DNA of 64,000 bases from Phallusia mammillata (lineage: Eukaryota > Chordata > Ascidiacea > Phlebobranchia > Ascidiidae), in NCBI GenBank assembly GCA_003260075.1, contig QLIY01000608.1, forward strand, positions 31,848-95,847, read 5' to 3'. The notes beneath the pieces are model-generated. The model saw nothing but the letters and a program-made list of their open reading frames with translations, was not told where the DNA came from and did no database searches. A program made the position numbers and the translations under genes. Below, one piece after another: positions 37,001 to 47,900 of this stretch (the first letter of the stretch is position 1; each line of letters begins with the position of its first letter).

Positions 37001-37928
37001 CAAATTAAATAAAAAACATGCTTAAAACGAACCCAATAGTTCTGTCATTTTATTGCTTGCGAAGACAATGCATGTCAAAAATGTATGTAAAATACATTTT
37101 TTTTCAGTTTTGTTTAAACCAATGACGGCATACTTATCAAACTGTTGCGTGAGTAGGTAGTGGGCAGTGTTTTCGTCATTCTGAAGCCACCACATATGGG
37201 TTCCATTTAGTCCAAAATGAGCGCCTCTTGAATGTGTCTCGTCCTCGTGTTCAGCTAAGTAGGAAAAAAACAATTGACAACACTTTTTAATAACTATACA
37301 CTGTACTATATCAACGTGAATAAATATTGTGAGTGATAAACTTACCGTGGACGGTGGACAAAAACTGTCCTGTATGCCATCCTCTGTTGAGCCAGGAGCT
37401 AGGCAGTGGCACTAACGGTTGAATATACCGGGCATCACTTGGTTGCATGCATTTTAAACCTTGAGACACAAGAAAATTATTTGGATTAATATAGGATTGG
37501 CTGTGATTTTATGTGTCTGAAACATGCTTGTCTATTTACATAGTTTTGTATTGAACCGGACCAAAATGTTTAACCATGTCGCTTTTTACTACTATATGAG
37601 CCGGTATTGTTATTTTGAGGATTTCATAAGCTAATGGAGGTTTAGTGTTCGGAGCATATAACCAACCTTTAGAAAATCACAATGTTTGCAAAAGTATTTC
37701 CTTAATCAGAACTGTACAATTTTGGTCACGGTAATTTTGTTGAACACGCTTTCTTTCAACTTTTTATTTAACTTCCGACGTCATAACAAACTTACGTATT
37801 GTGCTTACAATATCATATGACGTCATACATTGCATTTGACGTTTCATTATATTCTTACCTTGGGAGACTGCGGAAAAACAGATTAGAAGTAGACAGGCCA
37901 CATCAGATAGTTTGTTTCTGTGAATCAT
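29622..37928 (-). CDS. Secreted C-type lectin-trypsin fusion protein (CUB-like/CTLD/serine protease)
   Basis: Sixteen exons join in one frame to 637 aa: 37928-37859, 37459-37346, 37254-37134, 36797-36644, 36187-36013, 34927-34792, 34362-34201, 33472-33387, 32849-32794, 32485-32396, 31861-31743, 31608-31432, 30981-30866, 30414-30293, 30190-30094, 29740-29622. Exon 1 is a signal peptide. Residues 24-210 have no clear family; 105-205 look like a divergent CUB domain (C-Q-W-I). A C-type lectin domain spans 217-337 with W-L-G-M at 279-282 and C-G-S-Q-N-K-L-L-C at the end, but no EPN or QPD sugar motif. C349 should tether the heavy chain. Zymogen cleavage is R373|IVKG. The triad is H423, D472 and S577 (G-D-S-G-G-P), with D571 at the S1 position, so trypsin-like cleavage after Arg/Lys is expected. 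An immune or complement-like protease is the best guess. Intron phases agree at every join; no transcript supports it. Confidence 0.88.
31005..31087. repeat. Poly-C tract, 83 nt
   Basis: A run of 83 C on the plus strand (G on the transcribed minus strand), 24 nt upstream of the exon 13 acceptor of the lectin-protease gene. That close to a splice acceptor a true tract would replace the usual pyrimidine tract context with purines, so it may be an artefact. Confidence 0.9.
31879..32382. mobile_element. hAT-type MITE filling intron 10 of the lectin-protease gene
   Basis: Ends CAGTGATTCCCAACC and GTTTAAGAACCACTG are degenerate hAT inverted repeats. Flanking octamers GTATAAAT (31871-31878) and GTATTATA (32383-32390) match at 6 of 8. 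The host intron is 31862-32395 (534 nt), so the element is 94% of it. No coding capacity is seen. Confidence 0.75.
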
Positions 37929-40900
37929 TCTTACATAAATTATTCATTCAATTTACTAAGGAACGGCTGCAAAAATTCCAAATACGATGTTACTGTATGT
38001 GGGGTTGTTTGCAAATTTCCCCCAGTCTAGACGCAAGGGGAAATTTTATTTGCAGTGCATCTCTTTATTAAGACATGTAATGTGGAAAAAAAATGGTAGA
38101 CAACACTCCTATGGCATACTGATCTGTTTTGTACTTTTTGACGTCAAATGAAAAACAACGATTCGTTGCGTTTCTAATCAAATATTCTTTTTGCATTCAA
38201 TAAAGCTAATTTACTCGAAACTATTTAATCCATAGGGGGATGTCCAATTTTAAATGGGAGCCAATATTTATTATGTGAAGACACCCGACTTTTTTGTGAA
38301 GTTTTTAACCTTTAAATTAGATACTCGAGTTAAGGAAATTATGGGATTTTATTGCGTACGTACCATGTATACTTCCTTTTTACCAGTAAACAAGGTTTTG
38401 CGGATAACTTTTGAGTGAAGTCGCAAGGCGCCACAACCCAAAAGCGTAATCCAAACTAAGGCGGGCCATTCGAAACGCAGTGTGAAATGCCGTTACGAGT
38501 CGCATTAGGCCCGCGGGCCGCACTTAGAACACCCTTGCCATAGGGTATACAAATTCATAAAAAAAATTATTTTGAAAAGACTGAAGTAATGCCAGCTATA
38601 TTTTTTGCCTATTTGGGTGCTACGTTAGGGCTTCTTAACTATGTGGCCCCAGCGTGTCATTTTAAAGGAATTCGACCGATAGTGAATAAAGTTTGATGAC
38701 TCCTGGCCTTATGCAACGTGCTAATCCATCTTGGAGAAAACGTTTTTTTAAACAAAAATTATTGTGAAGCTAAAGTCACACTGTGTCAAATCATGTATCG
38801 TCTCATGTCCCGTTGACCTATACCGGTTAAGTAACACCGGACTAAAAAAAAACGACAATCTTGGTATTGTGTTCGTTTAATGAAAAGTTCACAAAGTTAA
38901 CAAGCGAAATTATGGATATTTTTTTAACGTTTAGTAAAGTTCGAGATACAAAATCAAACAATAGGCTAAAGCACTTCATCTTTGAAACACGTTTGTGGCA
39001 CATGTTGCTGCTTGCAACACACATCAATCCTTTCAAGACAACAACCCTTTACACGATTTTACAACTTTTTGCAACCAATTGAACTGTATGCCACACGAAA
39101 CCTTGCTACATAACAGTCAAAAACGTAAGTTTGCAATTTACTTTATTGTGAACGCAAAATACATTAATGCTCATTTATTGTTACCAGCCCATTTTCATAC
39201 AAAACGAAACACTGACATGGACTTTGTTTAAAACACAAGTCCCCAAAATTGTTAAACGCGCAGTTTGCTTAATGATCGTCCATCTAAATCTGAACTGATA
39301 AAGGTTTTGAATTCCAACAAAACGCGAGATTTTGGTCTGTAGGCAAATGCTGCTACTCCTATCAGATGCCAATCATAGTAACGTACCTTACAAATGCAAA
39401 CTTTTTTCGAAAAGTGCCAAATGGACTGCTGTATTAGGAAACACGCGTGCTACCCCTATCCTATTAATTGTATCTCCGGAAAAGCCAATACTACGTCCTC
39501 AATTGACTTTCCTTTTCAGTAGATGACCTTTCAAGACGCTCTGTTTTATAGGTCTGCATGTTTTGCTCTTGTACGAGAGTGTCATATTTCCCAATTGGGA
39601 AACTCTACGGGCAGTTTTGCGTCTGTCTCTGGACCAAGGTTTACGGAATAGTTGGAACTCATTCGATTTGAATTGCTCGCGTGCAAAATGACGTTTTTCC
39701 TTCCGCAATCACCGTAACGCATGAATGCACTCGGTCGACTGGAGGACAGGAAGCACATTCACTAGAACAGGGGTTGGCAACCTTTGGAACGCCAATTTAC
39801 GCGATATTTCACAATAATAAGGACTTTGCGTGCCGCTATTTGGTAGTGTAATGAGTTTGGAACAAAGTGATAAGAAATCAGCCGGATTCACACATATGGA
39901 CTTGGTTTTTAGGACTATCACTTTAAAACAAACCTAAAACAAACAATGCAATACGTATTAAAGTACTTGAAAATACAAACTTCTGAATCACTTGGATTGC
40001 CATGAAAAATCAACTCGCGTGCCAAAGTGCCAGGGTTTGCCAATTCCCTGTGCAAGAAATGCACATCTGTCTAAATTTAAATTACGAATGACCCTCTTCC
40101 TAAATTTTATGCTAATTTTGGGGTAGGTCTTCCAGTCTAAATCTTTTCATGGTGTCTTACCTCATAGTTTTGTGATTGTAATGTCATGAAAAGAAAAAAA
40201 CCCTCTGCATTGTCTTGCTCGAAACGGTTGTTAAGCGTTGTATGGTTGTTCTGTAACTCGCAAGCTAACTTATCGTTATTTCGGCGACGATAATATTATA
40301 ACAAGCAAAAAATGTTAAACAAAAAGACAACGAAATGTATTTTTCCGCTTCATTGGTCATAACCACTGATCTCTCATAACGCATTAAGCTATCTATGGCT
40401 AAGCTGATTAGCCGTCACGCTGTAGTGATCATAGAAACGCTGTCACTTCTGATTTGCCAATTGCCAATTTTTGTCTATCTACTATTTTGCTTGTTCGGTC
40501 GCTCGCAACAGCTGTGCTGCGGTTTAGAATTAAATTTAAATCACCATTGCGGTCGTATATTCTTGTGAAGAAATAAATAGGCTATAAAGCAAACAGAATA
40601 AGCTGATTTAACGTACAGTCTGACAGTCGCACACGTTGTTTGTTCAATGTGCTTTACTGATGTTAATTTGCAAAATTGATATCCCTGTAGCTTGCTTAAG
40701 AGGTTTTATCTTATTTCTTAACACAAATTAAGTATCATACAGTTTTGAATCTATTTGTACCTTGTTAATTAAGGAAATCATTTTTGTGATAGAGCTCTTT
40801 TTGTCAAATATTTCAGATGAAATTGACTGTGCTAAATTCTACCATCATGGGCATGTTTCTTTCTGGTATTAATTCTGGTGTCAAGTAACAATTTATTGGT

Positions 40901-41191
40901 TAATCAAAATTTAGATCACCGAATTACCCAAATCAAAGAGATTTTAACAGAAGTGTATTGCATGCTAAAATATAAATCATGATTTGTTTCTATGCTTAGA
41001 ATAAAAATGAAACAAAGTCAGTGCCTACCTAAATTATCAAAGGCTTGTGCAATTTATGTCATGTTTTCCTGTTAGCAATAGATTAAAATGGTAGTTAACT
41101 TGATTCATTTTTGTAGTAGAGCTACCACATATGCAAATACTAACTCTTGTTTTCATTTGGCAGGATCTACAAATCAATAAAAGTTATAAAA
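37929..41191. other. Intergenic region between divergent lectin-protease and SRP9 genes
   Basis: Holds both promoters, though no element could be assigned. GC-rich remnants of hAT elements lie near 38505-38535 (GGCCCGCGGGCCGC) and a MITE at 39768-40050. The open frames here are short, overlapping and unlike known families. A splice or trans-splice acceptor (CATTTGGCAG) ends at 41162, just before SRP9. Confidence 0.55.
39768..40050. mobile_element. Degenerate hAT-type MITE, 283 bp
   Basis: Left end CAGGGGTTGGCAACC; right end reads inverted as CAGGGAATTGGCAAACC. Flanking octamers CACTAGAA and TGCAAGAA agree at 5 of 8. Inside, GCGTGCCAAAG near the right end and CTTTGG near the left are also inverted. 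An old copy. Confidence 0.6.
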
Positions 41192-41419
41192 ATGACTTAC
41201 TTTGAATCATGGGATGAATTTACAAAGTCTGCTGAAAGATTATACCAGAGCGATCCTACCAAAGTCAAGTACAATATAAAATACAGACATTGTGATGAAA
41301 AAATGGTGCTTACGGTAACCGATGATCAAGTGAGATTCCAATATGCAACTGAACATGCTCAAGATGTAAAAAAGATGGAGAAATTTACTAGCTCACTGCT
41401 GCGAATGATGGCTCATTAG
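41192..41419 (+). CDS. SRP9: Signal recognition particle 9 kDa protein
   Basis: A single exon encodes 75 aa. SRP9 pairs with SRP14 on the Alu domain of the SRP RNA and causes elongation arrest during co-translational targeting to the ER (family knowledge). The start M-T-Y-F-E-S-W-D-E-F matches the conserved W-E-E-F beginning. The core K-Y-R-H-C-D, V-T-D-D, and A-Q-D-V-K-K-M-E-K-F follow in the family order. The protein ends shortly after L-L-R-M-M, so it lacks the short extra tail of vertebrate SRP9. An upstream in-frame ATG at 41147 was rejected because it precedes the acceptor at 41162 and adds residues not in the family. A 5' untranslated exon or trans-splice is likely. Confidence 0.95.
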   Translation: MTYFESWDEFTKSAERLYQSDPTKVKYNIKYRHCDEKMVLTVTDDQVRFQYATEHAQDVKKMEKFTSSLLRMMAH

Positions 41420-41978
41420 AATTCATTACATGCTGTTTTGGTTGAGTTTTTGATACCGTTGTGCTCGGAGGATTTTGGTGTGGAAGTTTGTGATTTTTCT
41501 ACCACATGTGGTGATTATTTGGAGATTAATGCTGGGATGATAGTTCTTTCCAATGACTCGATTTGTTTTACTGCTGTTGTGTAAAGTCAATGAATTGTCA
41601 GGAAATGTAATTGGTTGCGTTATGTTGTTGAGCAGCAGAAAATTGTGCATGTTATTTTTATCGTTCTTATTTTGTGTGACTGCAGCACATTTTCTGGAAA
41701 TTTTGGGATGACATTATTTAATTATTTGTTGTGCAATATTGTACATTGCAAGGATTTTTGTTTTATGTATCATGTTAAATTGGGATATAACATCATATCT
41801 TGCTTATATAATATAAAGCATTACTGCCAAACTACAATGTTAAACATGCATTTCAACTGCTAAGGATTGAACCCATTTTAAACTTACTTAAACGTTATGC
41901 ATTTTTTGTTGTTTATGTGTTTTACAGGGACAAAATTAGTAGGGCCATATGCAAACTGGTTAACCAACATACTTCGAT
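41420..41978. other. SRP9 3' region and 5' leader of the PRKCSH-like gene
   Basis: 559 nt with no coding exon. A strong acceptor (TTTATGTGTTTTACAG) ends at 41928, 50 nt before the next ATG at 41979; it could serve a 5' untranslated intron or spliced-leader addition. No clear AATAAA was found between the two genes (a variant ATATAAAG lies near 41810). Confidence 0.5.
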
Positions 41979-44900
41979 ATGGAACCATCTCAAAGACATG
42001 TCCGTTTAATGGGAGGCAGAAGCAATCCCTTTCAAACGCTATTCGCACTCTTCATTACTGCTCTATTTTTTATGTTTTTTCAAGTAAGAAAGTGATCATG
42101 TTTTATTTAGTATATTACCTGCAATATATTTATATGTAAATAATAAACAGTTGGGTCTAAAATTACCATGTAAATTTGCTAATTAATAGAAAAACATGCG
42201 TTATTTTATTAACATGTTTTCATTATGGGTCCCCTTCCTTGAAGGGGACACATATTGTTTTTGTCCATTTCTTTTTTCTGTCTAACGCTGGTTTGTAACG
42301 CTGGTTTGGTAAAGAAAGAGTGCTTCAAATTTATTTAAATTTGGACATATGTTAGGTATTAATCCAAACTTGATCCTCCAGAAGTTTGACCCCGAATTAC
42401 CTCGCGGTTCACCCACAGGCCCCCGAAATGTAAATATGTCTCCAAGAGAGTAACTCAATGGTTTATGATAGCAGGAGGGCTCAGCTTGACGTCGGACAGA
42501 CGTTTTACGAGACGTCGTTTCGGTGATCAGAAATCAGCTGTTTTGCACAGCAATGCTATTTCGTTTTATTAAGTTATCACTCACATTTTCAGTTTTGGCA
42601 AAGGTTTCACACCTATGACGTGATTTAAACCTAATAAGCGTGCTTCGGTTTCGTATATGTCAAGCAAAACTTGTTAATCAAAATAAAGTTGAAAAAATAA
42701 ACTTGACATTTTTGCAAGATAAATGTTTTTTTTAAATGCTCGTTGTCAGGTCGGCCGCCGCATGACCACGGGTTACTTAAGGTCAACTAGTAGGTATTAC
42801 TAACACAGTTCAGAACTTTCTTTCGTCATAACGTAGCGTTTTTTTGGCAATAAATTTAGGAATCAACACTCAAGGCATGTATAAATTAGGTTAAACGGTG
42901 TTGTTGAACAGTAAGGACGGCGTGCTATTGAAAACGGTGTCAATAGGTCAAACAGTCGTTGGGCGTGTGCACCCTGAGAGGTTACTACAGGTCAATGGTT
43001 TTGCGAAACAAAGTTAAATGAAAAACAATTTGTTATGTGTACACTTGTAGCAAATTGCTTTTTAATTTAAAGTGTCTGTAACACAACTGTTACAGCTTTC
43101 TAGAAAAAAATGTGTTTAAAACCCGACCTTGGACGACAATATCTGGGTCAAAGCAAGAGATTAAATTAAAGTATTTGTTTCGTTCTTTTTTAATGTTTTA
43201 GTAACTATAGGACAATAATAGTGCAAAAAGGATACGAACAAATTTTTTTTATTGTTTGGTTTATGCTTTTTAAAAATTTGTCCTTGAGAATCTAAAAATC
43301 ACTGCAACATTTGTTTACGGACCCATTAGTTTTTGTTTACAAAAACAATCATATCTGTAGATCAAATGATGTGTATAGTAAATTGGTAAATATCGTATAG
43401 AATATATAAAATGGAAGCATATCAGAAAGCCACCCTTCTAGTTATAATTTGATTGTAACATGTTGTCATTATGATTTGCAGGCCAGTATTTTGAAGAATC
43501 TTCAACGTCAACAGCAGATGCTTATTAACTCTGGTAGCGAGGTCCACAACAAAGGGAAGTACTCACATCTTGGACAAATGGCTGTGGTGAGCATTGACGC
43601 AATGTACAAAGTCTATGACTTTTCTCATGTTGTCTTGAAACCAAATTGTGATGACTTTTACAATCATTGTGATTGCCAAACATTTTTTCCACTTTTCTTT
43701 GGTGGAAACATAAGTTTACTTGCAACGCATGTATTATGCAAAAACTGTGATAAAAAAGGCTATTGCTGCTGCTAGTTTGTAATAAAACTCACTTTGACAA
43801 TATTGCAATGCTCCTTTTCCAATACCAAGTCTGTAGGGTTACATTCCCATATGTTATAGGCACCTCCAGAAATTGCCAGATCAGTGCATCCAAAATTTGC
43901 TCAAAAGCTTATGAAGGAAATAGGAATGAAAGTAAATGGAACGCTGCTACGAGGTGTCAAAAAGGAACACAGGTAGATTGATTTTTCTTTTTTTGGTGGT
44001 TTACTAGTGGCATGCCGATCAATTTTTTATGGTATTATCTGTTGTCTGGCAATTTTGTAAGTTAGCAAACTTTCATCATGATTGTTTGAATTCCGTTGAT
44101 AGAAAGTAAGCATTTTTGTCATTGTGTGTGCTTACAAATTTTTTAATAAATAAGGACTAGATGTAACTCACTAACATAAAACCTCAATTGGTTTTAACTT
44201 GTTCAAAAACACAGTTCAAAAACAAAATGTTAAACTTGTGTTGTTTTAATTTTCCTAAAGATACTTTTGGAAACATTGTTTTGTAGATTAAAGCTGACCA
44301 TGGTAAAGCTACCATTGTCTGTTAGACCTGAAAGTAGTATCATTACGTTGTTTACTACTTCCAGGAAATACTACGTCCCTTCGAAAGAGGGCACTTTCAC
44401 TTGCTTGTCAGGCAATCAAACTGTGGCTTGGATATCTGTGAACAATGACTATTGTGATTGTGCAGATGGAAGTGATGAGCCAGGCACATCTGCATGTCAC
44501 AATGGCAAGTATGTAATAGTGTATTTGTCCTACTTGTTTTGGTGAAATATTTTTCCAATTTCGGTAAATAATGCATGGTTCCAAATATTTTCATCAGAAA
44601 AATACGAGCCACTTGTTGTAAATGTAAAATATCACCACTTATCGGCAAGTACTGTTGTCAGCGTCAGTTGCAATAAAAGCAACAAAAGTAACTTACTACC
44701 GCACAACAGAAAAAAAGAAGGGGGCTGATACAGTGTTAAAGATAAAAACAAGCATTTCCTCAAATGGTTCTGGTTATGAGGCTACTCCAATTTGCTAAGC
44801 CTTTTCATGCTGTAAACATAATTTTCATTATCCAGAATACTTTCTTATTTAATGTTTGGGTACAGTTTGGAATTATGGGTCCCCTTCCCTGAAGGGGGCG

Positions 44901-47900
44901 CATCTTGATTTCACTCATTTTTTTTTCTTTTTTCTGCTGTGAAGTTTGTCCATGCACTTTTGTTACGGAATTATTTCGGCAGCTTTGGGAATACGGCTAA
45001 AATACCTTTCAAGTGGCGATGTTAAATCCCAATCGATCTGTTTATGTCTAATTCTATACACCTTAAACCAAAACTGCCTCCCTAATTCGGAAACGGCCCG
45101 AACCCTGCATTAACGGCTCACCACTAAGCCAAAGAGAAACCACAAACTGGTTTCACTAATGGGCGCCTTGTTTAAATAAAACGATAAAAAGCATTCGCAT
45201 AAAACAACTCCGAATTCGACAAGTTCCACTACAAGTCAACGCCAGCAAATACACGACACAAAAGTACACAGTGCTACTCGCACGGCGCCCAGAGGAAGAC
45301 TGACCATGCTTCCTTCTCAAGCACGTTTTACCACACCAATCACGTTGATTAACAAATCACGTGATTCCAAGAGGCACATCCGGGTATCGCAGAACCAACA
45401 AGGGTGAACACGCAACGGCACATATGAGGCGAACGTATAAAACACAGAAAAAGCATCATGTGTAACGAGAACCATTTAGTGAAGATACTGTGTGGTGAGA
45501 ATAATGCGCAAAACAATTAAGTGAAGAAATGAGTGACGAAACATGACAACGAATAAACAAAACAATTAGGTGAAGAAATGAGTGGCGAAACATAACAACG
45601 ATTAAACAAAACAATTAAGTGAATAAATGAGTGGCGAAACATAACAACGATTATACAGACTAAACAATAGTGAAACACAGGATAATAAACTGTAAAGAAT
45701 GTTACAAATATAAACAAATATAACAAAGTAACGTGAAAGAATAAGTGAAAATACGTGTGTGAAGGTAAAGTATTCAAAAGATGCGTCATAAAGAACGTGA
45801 TTAAAATTCGCCACACTTTTGGCAACAAATCTTTGATGGATTTGGATGAAACTTTCACGGATGGTAGATATGGTCATGTAGATGTGCCTTTTGGTTTGTT
45901 TGACTTAATCACCCCAGTATTTACCCCACTAGCCCCCTAAATGGGTAAATTTTTAAACATTGTCCAAATTAGATGAAATTTGGCCAGTATGTTCATTTTG
46001 CCATAATTAGGTGTCCATTGTTGTGTTTTATCCTGCAGCCCCAATATTTACCCCACTAGCCCCCTAAAATGGGTGAATTTTTTAAACCATGTCCGTATTG
46101 GATAAAATTTTAATAGTTTGTTCATTTTGCCATAATTAGGTGTCGTTTGTTGTGTTTCATCCTGCAGCCCCAATATTTACCCCACTGGCTCCCTAAAATG
46201 GGTGAATTTTTTTAAACAATGTTTGAATTTAATGAAATTTTGACAGTTGGCCATAATTGGGTATTAATTGTAGTTTTTCACACTGCAGCCTCAATATTTA
46301 CCCCATCAGCCCCCTAAAATTGGTTATTGTTCAAACAATGTCTAAATTTAATGAAATATAGACAGTTATAGAATACATCATCCATTGATCTCTTTTACCC
46401 TGTGAGTCCCACCTTTGCCCCTGTAACCCATAAATGAGTGTAATTTCTTAACATTGACCAAGTTGCATGACATTTTGACAGTTTGTGCAATATGTCAAGT
46501 TTTTAGGTGTTGAATTTCGCGTTTTGCCCTGCAGTCCCATCAACTTTTTAAACAATGTCATAAAATTTTGACAATTTTTATAATATTCATTTTGAGGTGT
46601 TGATTGTTAAGTTTTACCCTGTAGCCTCACTACTTACCCCATTAACCCCTAAACTGGTTATTTTTGCAAACAATGGCTGCATTGAATGCGACTAAGTTTG
46701 TACCTAATATAGCATGATTATGTCTGCAGACTTTTTTATCGCGGGGGGGGGGCACTAAATTTATGATAGTTATTTTGCAAAATGCATTATTTACAACTTT
46801 GCATGTGTGGGGGACCCATGAGTTTCTGCTTGCGTAAACAACTAGGGCTATAAAAGACAGTGGCTGATATGGGACTGATGATAAATAAAGTGTATGACAT
46901 ATATATATATATATATATATGTTAAGAAATAGGTCACAGTGTATGTGCAAATGGCATTATGTGCAGAGCCACCCTTCTAGTTGATAATATAAAAAAAACG
47001 AATTCCGATTACCCAGAACATCTAACCTCCGATGATAAAATTACTAAATAATAATTTTCCCAACAGATTTCACTACTATCCTGTATAAGATACCAGTAAA
47101 TATATCAACTAAATCTAGCTAACCGCTAAATATTTGCCGTAGTTTGTGTTTTTGAACAAATCGTTTGCCAAATGATTAGGAAATTTAGGGTGAAACCAGG
47201 TATTAGCTGCTGATTTGAATTTGAAGTTTACGTTTGTTTTTTAAAATTATGTCATTTTTAGATTTTACTGTGAACCAGAACGTCACTTTTTACCATCATC
47301 AAGGGTTAATGATGGTATTTGTGACTGTTGTGATGGAAGTGATGAATGGAAAGGGGTCACTGTTCCACCTGATTTAGAACTACCAGGTATTGTTGTGCAA
47401 AAAAAATTATTATAGTAATTTTTAAACCATCCTGCTTGGGAATATTTGAGAACAGGTGTTTGTATGTACGTTACATGATACTTAGTGAGACAAATATTTC
47501 TGTCATGATTGTGATAGCACTACTAAAAATATAAACAAAGAGGTTCTAACTGTGTATGACATAATCACACACATTTTCGCTGCTTAATCTATTTAGAATA
47601 TTTTGCCTGCTAGATTATCTATTTAATGCAATTTGCTAATACTGTACCATAACATTAATATTAGCTTAAAAGGCTAGTCAAATACTGCAATTTATCATTG
47701 TGTTATTCTCAAAACATTGTTATTTTCTCAATTCTAAATGTGTAATTGTAGTGGCTTACTCACCAACACAACTTGCACATTTGGAATTACAAGCAGTAGG
47801 CTAACATACGATTTATGTATAACGTAAACATAGACTTTTTTCACATCTGTAAAATATTGTCATGGATTTATTTCAAGTTTCAGAGGGTGTCCAGTTGGCT

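Larger units (their letters stand above)
44877..46982 (+). repeat. Long GGGTCCCC-family repeat with internal satellites
   Basis: Ends match the family (GGGTCCCCTTCCCTGAAGGG at the start, GCCACCCTTCTAGTT at the end) but the interior is different and longer, 2.1 kb. It carries three copies of a unit of about 50 bp at 45512-45658, then six or seven copies of a 115-129-bp unit, then a (TA)n run. It lies in intron 4 of the PRKCSH-like gene. Confidence 0.7.

Noticed and set aside
38490-38760. GC-rich fragments like hAT ends (GGCCCGCGGGCCGC; ATGTGGCCCC)
   Set aside because: No paired inverted end or target duplication could be found, so no element is called.
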